Shown: piece by piece, positions 20,579 through 29,886 of the stretch
Layout of the letters: each line of letters begins with the position of its first letter
Numbering within the stretch: the first letter of the stretch is position 1
DNA from: an uncultured Oxalobacteraceae bacterium
GTDB lineage: Bacteria > Pseudomonadota > Gammaproteobacteria > Burkholderiales > Burkholderiaceae
NCBI GenBank assembly: GCA_946480015.1
Contig: CAMLIL010000042.1
Span: 1-47,763 of the forward strand
Reading direction: 5' to 3'
DNA: 47,763 bases
Program-made: the position numbers and the translations under genes
The notes under the pieces: model-generated
What the model saw: only the letters and a program-made list of their open reading frames with translations
Database searches by the model: none
Told to the model about the DNA's origin: nothing

Positions 20579-20986
20579 TTACTTTTGGTGATTCATACGT
20601 ACTAGCATGCGGATAAATTCTCGCGCAATCTGACGATGATGATCGTCCAGACGCTGCAAATCGGCGATTAATTTCACGTCGGCCGTTTCGAAACGGTTGT
20701 GAATCGCGCCATCGCCGCTGTGTGCGGCGGCTTCGGCGCTGCCGCCGAAGCGCAGCCACTCGGCGGGCACGCCCAGCCAGTGGGCGATCATGCGCAACTT
20801 TTCCTGTGTGGGGATCGCTTCGCCTACCAGCCATTTGCGGGCTGCATGGACGGTAATTGGCCGACCTTCGAAGCGAATGTTAAATTCCCTGGCCAGTCGG
20901 GTGGGGCTATCGGGCGAGTAATGGGCGTTCTTTAGGGCTTGCTGCAAGCGTTGGCTAAAGCTTTCCCGTTCATTTGACGAATTCAT
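20579..20986 (-). CDS. Xre/CI-like helix-turn-helix transcriptional regulator
   Basis: 135 residues. An N-terminal lambda-repressor-like domain at about 10-80 (SFSQRLQQALKNAHYSPDSPTRLAREF, then ITVHAARKWLVGEAIPTQEKLRMIAHWLGVPAEWLRFG) is followed by a short helical tail with DLQRLDDHHRQIAREFIRML that may mediate dimerisation. No peptidase (LexA/CI S24) domain, so not a cleavable phage repressor. It is isolated, with its own A/T-rich upstream region (20987-21190). Target unknown. Weak ribosome binding site. Confidence 0.8.
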   Translation of the reverse strand: MNSSNERESFSQRLQQALKNAHYSPDSPTRLAREFNIRFEGRPITVHAARKWLVGEAIPTQEKLRMIAHWLGVPAEWLRFGGSAEAAAHSGDGAIHNRFETADVKLIADLQRLDDHHRQIAREFIRMLVRMNHQK

Positions 20987-21192
20987 CGTGGCACTATTTC
21001 ATGCAATGACATGAAAGTCAGTCTCTTGCTGCATGAGACCGAGTGTGACAATATGCCAACAAATTTGTGACAGTTGGGTGATTATTCAATAGATATTGAA
21101 CCTAAGAATCTCCTACCTTCTGCTCAAAATGGTGGCGCTGCCGAGCGTTAGAGCGTTGGACAGCGGTTTTGTCCGAGAATTCATTTTTTATG

Positions 21193-22245
21193 TTAGCTCA
21201 AACAAAATCGGATCATGCCGTCAGCGGCGGTTACACGGCGCAAGATACCGTCTGCCCATAATTTGTGCAAATGGGCGAGGGCTTCGCCCATTGCAAAGCT
21301 GAGCTGATGGGCGTCCAGCGGACGCCGGAACATGATCGGAACGATTTCCACGGCGCTGTGCGGGACGGTGCAGGCCGACACAACTTCAGCCAGGCGCGCC
21401 TGGTGGTGCGCACGCAATTGGGCGATGCGTGTGTGCAAGCCACGAAACGGTTTGCCGTGCGAAGGCAGCACTAATGTGTCTTCCGGCAATTCGGTGTAGC
21501 GTGCCAGCGAATCGAGGTAAAGCTGCAGCGGATTGCCTTCCGGCTCGACGGCAAACACCGACACATTGGTCGAAATACGCGGCAGCACCATGTCGCCGGA
21601 AATGAGCAGTTTGTGCTCGTCGCAGTACAGCGCCATGTGTTCCGGCGAATGGCCGAAGCCGGCGATCGTGCGCCAGCTGAGCGCGCCGATGCGGATGGTC
21701 TGGCCGTCGCGCATGCGCGTGTAGGCGGCCGGCACGGCCGGCACCAGCGAAGGATAATAATTGCGCCGCTCGCCCATCTTGGCCAGCATCTCGGGCGCGC
21801 GCAGGCCGTGCCGCTCGAAGTGCGGAATGGCCGCGGTGCCGTCCACCCCGGGCAGGGCGGCCGACATCATGCGCGCAAAGCCGTACTCGCCCAGGCTGAT
21901 CCAGAACGGCGCGTCGAAGCGGCTGCACAGCCAGTCGGACAGGCCGACATGGTCCGGGTGGCAATGGGTGGCGAACACGCGCAGCAGCGGCTGGCCGGCC
22001 ATGTGGCCGCTGAACACTTGCTCCCAGGCCGAACGCGTGGGCTCGGTGGCCACCCCGCAATCGACCGCCGCGAAGCCGCGCCGGCCGTCGCGCTCATCGT
22101 CGAGCAGCCACAGATTGATATGGTCGAGCGCGAACGGCAGCGGCATGCGCAGCCAGTGCACGCCGGGCGCCAGGGTGTGCACGGTCCCGGCCTCGGGCAA
22201 GGTGTCGCCGAATGGATAGCTCAGCTGCTGTTCGAGTTCGTTCAT
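21193..22245 (-). CDS. MBL-fold metallo-hydrolase
   Basis: 350 residues, cytoplasmic. Metal-binding signature THCHPDH (His94, His96, Asp98, His99), further ligand candidates in GHSPEHMAL, GDMVLP and PSHGKPF, then a C-terminal helical extension typical of the larger glyoxalase-II-like hydrolases. Divergent from liuR across a 123-base region that carries a LiuR-like operator, so it is probably part of the same branched-chain acyl-CoA regulon, perhaps as a thioesterase. That role is inference. Confidence 0.88.
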   Translation of the reverse strand: MNELEQQLSYPFGDTLPEAGTVHTLAPGVHWLRMPLPFALDHINLWLLDDERDGRRGFAAVDCGVATEPTRSAWEQVFSGHMAGQPLLRVFATHCHPDHVGLSDWLCSRFDAPFWISLGEYGFARMMSAALPGVDGTAAIPHFERHGLRAPEMLAKMGERRNYYPSLVPAVPAAYTRMRDGQTIRIGALSWRTIAGFGHSPEHMALYCDEHKLLISGDMVLPRISTNVSVFAVEPEGNPLQLYLDSLARYTELPEDTLVLPSHGKPFRGLHTRIAQLRAHHQARLAEVVSACTVPHSAVEIVPIMFRRPLDAHQLSFAMGEALAHLHKLWADGILRRVTAADGMIRFCLS

Positions 22246-22290
22246 GGTCGCTCTTTCGTATTCGGATGACTGGGCGCGCTACAATACCTG

Positions 22291-22308
22291 ACGTTGACGT
22301 TAACGGAA
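22291..22308 (+). promoter_or_regulatory. LiuR/MerR-type operator in the MBL-liuR divergent region
   Basis: ACGTTGACGTTAACGGAA, sharing the core GACGTTAACG with the site before liuA. It overlaps a possible -35 (TTGACG at 22294) for liuR and faces the divergent hydrolase gene, so it could autoregulate liuR and control both directions. Confidence 0.6.
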
Positions 22309-22368
22309 GTCCTGGCCATTGTAAGCGATGGCCGCGCTTTCCATCCTGCCCCTTATTTTTCTTGACAC

Positions 22369-22758
22369 ATGTCCACCTACACCATCGCCGAGCTGGCCCG
22401 CGAATTCGACCTGACGCCGCGTGCGATCCGTTTCTATGAAGACCATGGCTTGCTCAATCCCGCGCGCGAAGGCGCCGGCGGGCGCAGCCGGGTCTACAGC
22501 GCGCGCGACCGCACCCGCCTCAAACTGACCCTGCGCGGCAAGCGCCTGGGCCTGACTTTGGCCGAAATCAAGAGTATCGTGGACATGTACGAATCGCCCA
22601 GGGACACTGCGGTGCAGCTCAACGCCTTTCTCGGCGTGCTGGCCAAGCAGCGCCAGACCCTGGAGCAGCAGCGCGACGACATCGACACGGCGCTGGCCGA
22701 AGTGGTGGCCCACGAAAGCGAATGCCGCCGCCTGCTGGGCGAGTTGAGCGAAAGCTGA
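22369..22758 (+). CDS. liuR: MerR-family regulator LiuR (leucine/isovalerate catabolism)
   Basis: 129 residues. MerR winged HTH: YTIAELAREFDLTPRAIRFYEDHGLLNPAREG, then RVYSARDRTRLKLTLRGKRLGLTLAEIKSIVDMY, and a coiled-coil dimerisation helix (VLAKQRQTLEQQRDDIDTALAEV). No cysteine-based metal site, consistent with a metabolite- rather than metal-responsive MerR. Position directly before isovaleryl-CoA dehydrogenase and matching palindromes on both sides identify it as LiuR, the regulator of branched-chain amino acid degradation in many proteobacteria. Confidence 0.92.
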   Translation: MSTYTIAELAREFDLTPRAIRFYEDHGLLNPAREGAGGRSRVYSARDRTRLKLTLRGKRLGLTLAEIKSIVDMYESPRDTAVQLNAFLGVLAKQRQTLEQQRDDIDTALAEVVAHESECRRLLGELSES

Positions 22759-22775
22759 GTCTGACTGGCTTTACG

Positions 22776-22805
22776 TTTACGTTAACGTCAAAACCGCGCT
22801 ATGAT
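22776..22805 (+). promoter_or_regulatory. LiuR-controlled promoter of the liuA-aceK operon
   Basis: TTTACG (22776-22781) and TATGAT (22800-22805) are 18 bases apart. The palindrome ACGTTAACGT (22779-22788), extended to near-symmetry at 22776-22792, overlaps the -35 and the spacer, the classic MerR arrangement in which the regulator adjusts promoter geometry. The transcript would begin about 25-30 bases before liuA. Confidence 0.7.
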
Positions 22806-22842
22806 CTGGTTTTCCGCCCCCTGAACCAACGCGAGGATTGCC

Positions 22843-24027
22843 ATGCTGCAGCTACCCGGCCTCACCTTTGACCACGGCGAGGACATCGCCGCCCTGCGCG
22901 ACACGGTGCAGCAGTTCGCCGCCGCCGAAATCGCCCCGCGCGCGGCCGAAATCGACCGCAGCGACCAGTTCCCCATGGACTTGTGGCGCAAGCTGGGCGA
23001 TCTGGGCGTGCTCGGCATCACCGTCGGCGAGGAATACGGCGGCGCCCAGATGGGCTACCTGGCCCACATCGTCGCCATGGAAGAAATTTCGCGCGCCTCG
23101 GCCTCGGTCGGCCTGTCCTACGGCGCCCACTCCAACCTGTGCGTCAACCAGATCAAGCGCAACGGCAGCGATGCCCAGAAACGCCAGTACCTGCCCAGGC
23201 TGGTCAGCGGCGAGCATGTGGGCGCGCTGGCGATGTCGGAACCGGACGCCGGCTCCGACGTGGTGGGCATGAAACTGCGCGCCGACTTCAAGGGCGACCG
23301 CTGGGTCCTCAACGGCACCAAGATGTGGATCACCAACGGCCCCGATGCCGACGTGCTGGTGGTGTACGCCAAGAACGACCTGGACGCCGGCGCGCGCGGC
23401 ATGACCGCCTTCCTGATCGAAAAGCACTTCAAGGGCTTTTCGGTGGCGCAAAAGCTCGACAAGCTGGGCATGCGCGGCTCCCACACGGGCGAACTGGTGT
23501 TCCAGGATTGCGAAGTGCCGGCCGAGAACGTGCTCGGCGGCGTGGGCAAGGGCGTCAACGTGCTCATGTCGGGGCTGGACTTCGAGCGCACCGTTCTCTC
23601 GGGCGGGCCGCTGGGCATCATGGCCGCCTGCATGGACGCGGTGGTGCCCTACGTGCACGAGCGCAAGCAGTTCGGCCAGGCCATCGGCGAATTCCAGCTC
23701 ATGCAGGGCAAGCTGGCCGACATGTATTCCACCATGATGGCTTGCCGCGCCTATGTGTACGCGGTGGGGCAGGCGTGCGACCGCGCCGCCACCGAGCAAG
23801 CCGTGCGCGCGCTGCGCAAGGATGCCGCCGGTGCGATTTTATACAGCGCCGAGAAGGCCACCTGGATGGCCGGCGAAGCGATCCAGGCGCTGGGCGGCAA
23901 CGGCTACATCAACGAGTACCCGGTCGGACGTCTCTGGCGCGATGCGAAGCTCTACGAAATCGGCGCGGGCACCAGCGAAATCCGGCGCATGCTGATCGGG
24001 CGCGAACTGTTCGGCGAAACCGCCTGA
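22843..24027 (+). CDS. liuA: Isovaleryl-CoA dehydrogenase
   Basis: 394 residues. Oxidises isovaleryl-CoA to 3-methylcrotonyl-CoA in leucine degradation, passing electrons to ETF. Two features separate it from other acyl-CoA dehydrogenases: Glu248 in [15 protein letters not shown], the catalytic base position of isovaleryl-CoA dehydrogenase, and Gly in place of the usual C-terminal Glu ([13 protein letters not shown]). FAD/acyl-CoA signatures [12 protein letters not shown] and KMWITNG are present. GAGGA upstream of ATG 22843. First gene behind the LiuR promoter. The methylcrotonyl-CoA carboxylase genes that usually follow (liuB, liuD) are absent here. Confidence 0.97.
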   Translation: MLQLPGLTFDHGEDIAALRDTVQQFAAAEIAPRAAEIDRSDQFPMDLWRKLGDLGVLGITVGEEYGGAQMGYLAHIVAMEEISRASASVGLSYGAHSNLCVNQIKRNGSDAQKRQYLPRLVSGEHVGALAMSEPDAGSDVVGMKLRADFKGDRWVLNGTKMWITNGPDADVLVVYAKNDLDAGARGMTAFLIEKHFKGFSVAQKLDKLGMRGSHTGELVFQDCEVPAENVLGGVGKGVNVLMSGLDFERTVLSGGPLGIMAACMDAVVPYVHERKQFGQAIGEFQLMQGKLADMYSTMMACRAYVYAVGQACDRAATEQAVRALRKDAAGAILYSAEKATWMAGEAIQALGGNGYINEYPVGRLWRDAKLYEIGAGTSEIRRMLIGRELFGETA

Positions 24028-24046
24028 GAACAAGCAGGGCGACACC

Positions 24047-25870
24047 ATGAAAAACGGCGCCTTCCCCAAACTGCTGCGCTCCCAGATCGCCTTCGATATC
24101 GCCCGCACCATCCTCGACGGCTTCGACAAGCACTACCGCCTGTTCCGCCAGACCAGCCAGGCCGCCAAGCGCCATTTCGAGACCGGCGCCTGGGCCGTGG
24201 CGCAGCAGGCGGCGCGCGAGCGCATCGGCTTTTACGACAAGCGCGTGCGGGAATGCGTGCAAGTGCTGGAAGACGAATATGAAGGCGCCGAACTGAACGA
24301 CGACGTGTGGCGCGAACTCAAGCTGCACTACATCGGCATGCTGTCCGGCCACAAGCAGCCCGAACTGGCGGAAACCTTTTTCAACTCGGTTTGCTGCAAG
24401 ATCCTGCACCGCAACTACTTCCACAACGATTTCATTTTCGTGCGCCCGGTCGTCTCCACCGAATACCTGGAAACCGACGAACTGCTGCCGACCTACCGGG
24501 TGTACTACCCGGCCATCGACGGCCTGCATTTCGCGCTCAAGCGCATCGTCACCAATTTCCAGCTCGACTGCAAGTTCGCCAACCTCGAGCGCGACATCGG
24601 CATGGTCGAAGAGCGCGTCAAGCGCATGTTCGGCGGCCAGCCGCTCGAACCGAACCACCAGATCCTGGTGCTGTCGAGCCTATTGTTCCGCAACAAGGGC
24701 GCCTACATCGTCGGCAAGGGCATCAACGGCAACCGCGAATACCCCTTCATCGTGCCGATCCTGCACAACCGCCACGGCCAGCTGATCCTCGACACCGTGC
24801 TGTTCGACCACGAGCAGATCACGATCCTGTTCTCATTCACGCGCGCCTACTTCATGGTGGACATGGAAGTGCCCTCGGCCTACGTGCAATTCCTGCGCGG
24901 CCTGCTGCCGAAAAAGCCGCGCAGCGAGATCTACACGATTCTGGGTCTGCAAAAACAGGGCAAGACCCTGTTCTACCGCGATTACCTGCAACACCTCAAG
25001 CACAGCTCCGACCGCTTTGAAATCGCGCCCGGCATCCGCGGCCTGGTGATGCTGGTGTTTGCCCTGCCGTCCTTCCCCTACGTATTCAAGGTGATCAAGG
25101 ACTTCTTCCCGCCGCCCAAGGAAACCTCGCGCGCGCAGATCAAGGAAAAATACCTGCTGGTGAAGAACCACGACCGTGTCGGGCGCATGGCCGACACCCT
25201 GGAATACTCCAACGTCGCCTTTCCGCTGGAACGCTTTTCGGAAGAATTGATCGCCGAACTGGAACACTTCGCGCCCTCGCTGGTCGAATACGAAGGCAAC
25301 CGCATCGTCATCCGCCACCTGTACATCGAGCGCCGCATGGTGCCGCTCAATATCTTCCTCGCCAACGCGGAGCAGGCCGGCAACGACGCCTTGATCGAAC
25401 ACGGCGTGCTCGAATACGGCAATGCGATCAAGGATCTGGTGGCGGCGAACATCTTCCCGGGCGACATGCTGTACAAGAACTTCGGCGTCACCCGGCACGG
25501 CCGCGTGGTGTTCTACGATTATGACGAAATCGAGTACATCACCGACTGCCATTTCCGCGACATCCCGCAGGCGCGCAACGAGGAAGACGAGATGTCGGCC
25601 GAGCCGTGGTATCCGATTGGCAAGCACGACGTTTTTCCGCAGCAGTTCGGCGCCTTCTTGCTCGGCAATGCCAAGATCCGCGCCTATTTTCTCAAGCACC
25701 ACGCCGACCTCTTGACCAGGGAGTTCTGGCAGTCGCGCAAGCAGCGCATCATGGACGGCATCATCGAAGATGTCTTCCCCTACCCGCAGCACATCCGTTT
25801 TTGCAACCAGGCCAAGGGCACCCCCGTGGCCTGGTCGCCCCCTTACCTGGAGAACTTACACAATGAATGA
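24047..25870 (+). CDS. aceK: Isocitrate dehydrogenase kinase/phosphatase AceK
   Basis: 607 residues, full length. Bifunctional enzyme that phosphorylates isocitrate dehydrogenase to inactivate it and dephosphorylates it to restore it, controlling flow between the TCA cycle and glyoxylate bypass. Regulatory N-terminal half; kinase-like C-terminal half with a glycine-poor ATP site ([18 protein letters not shown]), [20 protein letters not shown] and the metal-binding [11 protein letters not shown]. It begins 19 bases after liuA, and its last eight bases overlap the thiolase start, so it is translationally embedded in the acyl-CoA operon. aceA/aceB are not in the window, unlike the E. coli aceBAK order. 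Confidence 0.97.
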   Translation: MKNGAFPKLLRSQIAFDIARTILDGFDKHYRLFRQTSQAAKRHFETGAWAVAQQAARERIGFYDKRVRECVQVLEDEYEGAELNDDVWRELKLHYIGMLSGHKQPELAETFFNSVCCKILHRNYFHNDFIFVRPVVSTEYLETDELLPTYRVYYPAIDGLHFALKRIVTNFQLDCKFANLERDIGMVEERVKRMFGGQPLEPNHQILVLSSLLFRNKGAYIVGKGINGNREYPFIVPILHNRHGQLILDTVLFDHEQITILFSFTRAYFMVDMEVPSAYVQFLRGLLPKKPRSEIYTILGLQKQGKTLFYRDYLQHLKHSSDRFEIAPGIRGLVMLVFALPSFPYVFKVIKDFFPPPKETSRAQIKEKYLLVKNHDRVGRMADTLEYSNVAFPLERFSEELIAELEHFAPSLVEYEGNRIVIRHLYIERRMVPLNIFLANAEQAGNDALIEHGVLEYGNAIKDLVAANIFPGDMLYKNFGVTRHGRVVFYDYDEIEYITDCHFRDIPQARNEEDEMSAEPWYPIGKHDVFPQQFGAFLLGNAKIRAYFLKHHADLLTREFWQSRKQRIMDGIIEDVFPYPQHIRFCNQAKGTPVAWSPPYLENLHNE

Positions 25871-27062
25871 TCCAATCGTTATCGTCGGCGCCGCCCGCAC
25901 ACCCATGGGCGCGTTCCAGGGCGATTTTTCCAGCAAGTCCGCCAACGATCTGGGCGCGGTGGCCATCGCCGCCGCCGTCGAACGCGCCGGCCTCGCTCCG
26001 GCCGCGGTCGAACACGTCTACTTCGGCAACTGTTTGATGGCCGGGCAAGGCCAGGCCCCCGCGCGCCAGGCGGCCCTTAAGGCCGGCTTGCCGGCCTCGA
26101 CCGGCGCCGTTACCCTGTCCAAGATGTGCGGCTCGGCCATGCAGGCGGCCATCTACGCGCATGACAGCATCGCCGCCGGCAGCGCCGGCATCGTCGTCGC
26201 GGGCGGCATGGAGTCGATGACCAACGCGCCCTACCTGATCCCGAAAGCGCGCGGCGGCTACCGTATCGGCCACGGCATGATGTTCGACCACATGATGTAC
26301 GACGGCCTGGAAGACGCCTACTCGCGCAACGACCAGACCGGCGAAGGGCGCTCGATGGGCACCTTCGCCGAAGAATGCGTGGCCAGGTATGGCTTTACGC
26401 GCGAAGCGCAGGACGCCTTCGCCATTGCCTCCGTCAAGCGCGCGCAGGAAGCCGCCGCGCAAGGCTGGTTCGACTGGGAGATCGCGCCCGTGAGCGTCAG
26501 CGCGCGCGGTGGCGACAGCGTCGTCGCCAGGGATGAAGGCCCGCTGCGCGCCAAGGTCGACAAGATCCCCGCATTGCGTCCGGCGTTCAGGAAGGACGGC
26601 ACCATCACCGCCGCCTCGTCCTCGTCCATCAACGACGGCGCCGCCGCGCTGGTGCTGATGCGCGCGTCCAGGGCCAAGGAGCTGGGACTGATCCCGCTGG
26701 CGGCCATCGCCGGCCATGCCAGTTTCGCCCAGGAGCCGGCCTGGTTCACCACCGCGCCGGTGGGCGCCCTGCACAAACTGTTCGCCAACACCGGCTGGAG
26801 TGCGCGCGACGTCGACCTGTTCGAAATCAACGAAGCCTTCGCCGCCGTGCCGATGGCGGCCATGCACGAACTCGATATCCCGCACAGCAAGGTCAATATC
26901 CACGGCGGCGCCTGCGCGCTCGGCCACCCGATCGGCGCTTCCGGCGCGCGCATCATCGTGACCCTGCTGGGCGCGCTCAAGCGCACCGGCGGCAAGCGCG
27001 GCGTGGCCGCGCTGTGCATCGGCGGCGGCGAAGCCACCGCCATGGCCGTCGAGCTGCTGTAG
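25863..27062 (+). CDS. Acetyl-CoA C-acyltransferase/acetyltransferase (thiolase)
   Basis: 399 residues, a complete degradative/biosynthetic thiolase. Active-site Cys89 in SKMCGSAMQ, His355 in [14 protein letters not shown] and Cys385 in LCIGGGEA, plus the NEAFA motif. It interconverts acetoacetyl-CoA (or 3-ketoacyl-CoA) and acetyl-CoA, the last step of leucine and fatty acid breakdown. ATG 25863 follows GGAGA and overlaps the aceK stop by eight bases, so translation is coupled. An earlier in-frame start inside aceK (25770) is unlikely because the [14 protein letters not shown] start is canonical. Confidence 0.95.
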   Translation: MNDPIVIVGAARTPMGAFQGDFSSKSANDLGAVAIAAAVERAGLAPAAVEHVYFGNCLMAGQGQAPARQAALKAGLPASTGAVTLSKMCGSAMQAAIYAHDSIAAGSAGIVVAGGMESMTNAPYLIPKARGGYRIGHGMMFDHMMYDGLEDAYSRNDQTGEGRSMGTFAEECVARYGFTREAQDAFAIASVKRAQEAAAQGWFDWEIAPVSVSARGGDSVVARDEGPLRAKVDKIPALRPAFRKDGTITAASSSSINDGAAALVLMRASRAKELGLIPLAAIAGHASFAQEPAWFTTAPVGALHKLFANTGWSARDVDLFEINEAFAAVPMAAMHELDIPHSKVNIHGGACALGHPIGASGARIIVTLLGALKRTGGKRGVAALCIGGGEATAMAVELL

Positions 27063-27069
27063 GCACGCT

Positions 27070-28197
27070 ATGCCACTGAGCGAACAACACCGCATGATCC
27101 GCGACGCCCTGCGCAGCTTTGCGCAGGAGTGCCTGGCGCCGCAGGCGGCCCGCTGGGACGCGGATCACCACTTTCCCAAGATTGAGCTGAAACAGCTGGC
27201 GCGCCTGGGCGCGTTCGGCGTGGCCGTGCCCGAAGCCCAGGGCGGGGCCGGCCTCGATTACCTCTCGCTGGCGCTGGTGCTCGAAGAAATCGCCGCCGGC
27301 GACGGCGGCACGTCCACCATCATCTCGGTCAACAACTGCCCGGTGTGCAGCATCGCCATGGCGTATGCGAACCAGGCCCAGCAGGAGCAGTGGCTGCGGC
27401 CGCTGGCGCAAGGCGACATGCTGGGCGCTTTCGCGCTCACCGAGCCGCACACCGGCAGCGACGCCGCGGCCCTGCGCACCACTGCCACCCGCGCGGGCGA
27501 TGAGTACATCCTCAACGGCACAAAGCAGTTCATCACCAGCGGCAAATACGCCGACGTGGCCATCGTCATGGCCGTCACCGACCCGGCCGCGGGAAAGAAG
27601 GGGATCAGCGCCTTCTGGGTGCCCACCAGCACGCCCGGCTACATCGTGGCGGGACTGGAGCGCAAGATGGGGCAGCACTCCTCGGACACCGCGCAACTGC
27701 TGTTCGACAATTGCCGCATTCCCGCCGCCAATCTGATCGGCGCGCCGGGCCAGGGCTACAAGATCGCCTTGTCCGGCCTGGAAGGCGGGCGCATCGGCAT
27801 CGCGGCGCAATCGGTCGGCATGGCGCGCGCCGCGTTCGAAGCGGCGCTGGCCTACGCGCGTGAACGGAGCAGCTTCGGCCAAGCCATCTTCGCGCATCAG
27901 TCGGTTCAGTTCAAGCTGTCGGACATGGCCACGCACATCGAAGCGGCGCGCCAGCTCATCCACCACGCCGCCGCGCTCAAGGATGCCGGATTGCCCTGCC
28001 TGAAGGAAGCCGCCATGGCCAAGCTGTTCGCCTCCGAAATGGCCGAACGGGTTTGTTCGGACGCCATCCAGATCCACGGCGGCTACGGCTATGTCAGCGA
28101 TTTTCCGGTCGAGCGCATCTACCGCGACGTGCGCGTCTGCCAGATCTATGAAGGCACCAGCGACATTCAAAAAATCCTGATCGCGCGCGCCCTGTAA
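27070..28197 (+). CDS. Acyl-CoA dehydrogenase (short/medium-chain type)
   Basis: 375 residues, FAD enzyme. The catalytic base is at the usual C-terminal position, Glu361 in CQIYEGTSDIQK, unlike the isovaleryl enzyme upstream. Also FALTEPHTGSDAAAL, KQFITSGKYAD and the HGGYGYVSDFPVERIYRD stretch. Likely substrates are short straight- or branched-chain acyl-CoAs such as butyryl- or 2-methylbutyryl-CoA (inference). Starts seven bases after the thiolase, last gene of the operon. No acyl-CoA hydratase or ETF genes follow. Confidence 0.93.
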   Translation: MPLSEQHRMIRDALRSFAQECLAPQAARWDADHHFPKIELKQLARLGAFGVAVPEAQGGAGLDYLSLALVLEEIAAGDGGTSTIISVNNCPVCSIAMAYANQAQQEQWLRPLAQGDMLGAFALTEPHTGSDAAALRTTATRAGDEYILNGTKQFITSGKYADVAIVMAVTDPAAGKKGISAFWVPTSTPGYIVAGLERKMGQHSSDTAQLLFDNCRIPAANLIGAPGQGYKIALSGLEGGRIGIAAQSVGMARAAFEAALAYARERSSFGQAIFAHQSVQFKLSDMATHIEAARQLIHHAAALKDAGLPCLKEAAMAKLFASEMAERVCSDAIQIHGGYGYVSDFPVERIYRDVRVCQIYEGTSDIQKILIARAL

Positions 28198-28297
28198 CAG
28201 ACGCAAAAAAAATTTCTGAGACGTAATCTCCCGGCGTCCAGTTGCGATAGCATATGCATGACAAAAAACGAGAGGGCAGACGCCCGGGGAGACCACC

Positions 28298-28789
28298 ATG
28301 CATTTTTCACGCCGTTATTTCGTTGCTACTATTGCCGCCTTGATCAGCGCATCCGCGTTCGCGCAGACCGTGCCCAAGCCCTTCGTCGTTTATGATGACG
28401 AATTGAAAAATGGCTGGCAGAACTGGAGCTGGGCCAAGGTGCAGCTGTCCGCGCCGGTCGGCAGCGCCAAGCCGATCAAAGTGGAAGGCGATCCCTGGAG
28501 CGGTCTGCTGTTGCACCACGATCCGTTCTCAAGCGAAGGCTTCACCAAACTCACCTTCTACATCAATGGCGGAGCGGAGGCCGGCCAGGAATTGAAGGTG
28601 GCCGTTTCCAGCGGCGGCAAAGCCATCGAAGCGAGCTACGCCATCGCCCCCAAAGCCAAGACCTGGGCCGTGGTCGAAGTGCCCCTGAAAGATCTCAACG
28701 CGGTCGGCAAGACGCTCGACGGCGTGCTGCTGCAAGGCGGCGCGGCAGCCTATAAACCGTATTACATCACCCGGATCCAGTTCGAATGA
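28298..28789 (+). CDS. Small exported protein, carbohydrate-binding-like beta-sandwich (function unknown)
   Basis: 163 residues with signal peptide MHFSRRYFVATIAALISASAFA. The mature part reads like a single beta-sandwich: FVVYDDELKNGWQNWSW, WSGLLLHHDPFSSEGFTKL, FYINGGAEAGQELKVAV, VEVPLKDL, and a final YYITRIQFE strand. The pattern resembles carbohydrate-binding modules that end in an 'interpreted difference' loop, but I do not recognise the exact family. GGGGAG precedes ATG 28298. Its TGA overlaps the ATG of the next gene by four bases, so it is probably a partner of that esterase. Confidence 0.75.
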   Translation: MHFSRRYFVATIAALISASAFAQTVPKPFVVYDDELKNGWQNWSWAKVQLSAPVGSAKPIKVEGDPWSGLLLHHDPFSSEGFTKLTFYINGGAEAGQELKVAVSSGGKAIEASYAIAPKAKTWAVVEVPLKDLNAVGKTLDGVLLQGGAAAYKPYYITRIQFE

Positions 28790-29886
28790 GTATGAAGAAA
28801 ACCTTTCTTGCCGCAGTTCTGACAGCCGCATGCGGCGCCTCCGCGCTGGCCGCTCCCACGGTGGCGCGGGTCGACGCCGCCGATGGCCTCAAGCCGCTGG
28901 CCATGTCGGTCGGCGGCCGGGTCGCCGGCGAGGGCAGCCTCAAATACCAGTGGCCCGGCGCCTACTTCGAGACCGCGTTCGACGGCAGCAGCGCTTACTT
29001 CACGCTTGGACCGGGCGACGTGATCCTGCATGTGCTGGTCGACGGGCAGGCGCTCGCGCCCATGGTCAAACCGGCGCCGGGCACCTACCGCATCGGCGGC
29101 CTGGCGGCCGGCGCGCACAGCCTGCGGATCGAGGTGGCCACCGAAAGCCAGGCCGGCCCGAACGTGTTCGGCGGCTTCTCCCTGCCCAAGGACGGCAAGG
29201 CCGGTGCGCTGCCGCAACGCAGCCGGCGGATCGAGTTCATCGGCGACTCGCACACCGTCGGTTACGGCAATACCTCGCCCACGCGCGACTGCAGTAACGA
29301 CGACGTCTGGAAAACCACCGACAACACCCAGGCTTTCGGCCCGGTCGCCGCGCGCCATTACGGCGCCGATTACCGCGTGCACGCGATCTCCGGGCGCGGC
29401 ATCGTGCGCAACTACGACGGCTTCACGGCCGACCAGCTGCCGCTGGCCTACCCGTACACCCTGTTCGATCACTCGGCGACGGCGGACGGCGCCCTCTGGC
29501 AGCCGCAGGTCATCGTCATCGCGCTCGGCACCAACGATTTCACCACCCCGCTCAGGGATGCCGAGCGCTGGAAAACCCGCGCCGAACTGCATGCCGATTA
29601 CCAGGCGACCTACGTCAAGTTCGTCCAGTCGCTGCGCGCGCACAATCCCAAGGCTTACTTTGTCCTGTGGTCGACCGACATGGCGGGCGGCGAAATCGCC
29701 GACCAGGTTCGCAAGGTGGCCGAGCAGCTCAAGGCTGGCGGTGAACGGCGCCTGAGCTATGTGCCGGTCCAGGGGCTGACCATGGGCGGCTGCCACTACC
29801 ACCCATCGGTCGACGACGACAAGACCATCGCGCAGGCGCTCATCAAGGTTATCGATGCGCAGCCGGACGTGTGGGGCGGCCGTTGA
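28786..29886 (+). CDS. Exported SGNH-fold esterase, carbohydrate esterase family 2-like
   Basis: 366 residues with signal peptide ending ALAAP. An N-terminal jelly-roll of about 115 residues (YFETAFDGSSAYFTLGPGD, HSLRIEVATES) precedes the SGNH domain: Ser155 in FIGDSHTVGYGN, GTNDFTTP, and the C-terminal catalytic His339 in GGCHYHPSVDDD. This two-domain layout and the GCxxHP ending fit CE2 deacetylases acting on acetylated plant polysaccharides such as xylan or mannan. Coupled by ATGA overlap to the small exported gene upstream; likely periplasmic or secreted. Confidence 0.9.
   Translation: MSMKKTFLAAVLTAACGASALAAPTVARVDAADGLKPLAMSVGGRVAGEGSLKYQWPGAYFETAFDGSSAYFTLGPGDVILHVLVDGQALAPMVKPAPGTYRIGGLAAGAHSLRIEVATESQAGPNVFGGFSLPKDGKAGALPQRSRRIEFIGDSHTVGYGNTSPTRDCSNDDVWKTTDNTQAFGPVAARHYGADYRVHAISGRGIVRNYDGFTADQLPLAYPYTLFDHSATADGALWQPQVIVIALGTNDFTTPLRDAERWKTRAELHADYQATYVKFVQSLRAHNPKAYFVLWSTDMAGGEIADQVRKVAEQLKAGGERRLSYVPVQGLTMGGCHYHPSVDDDKTIAQALIKVIDAQPDVWGGR

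Noticed and set aside
22281..22310. Palindromic stretch before liuR as a terminator
   Set aside because: Its core repeats before liuA inside a MerR-type spacer, so an operator explains it better.
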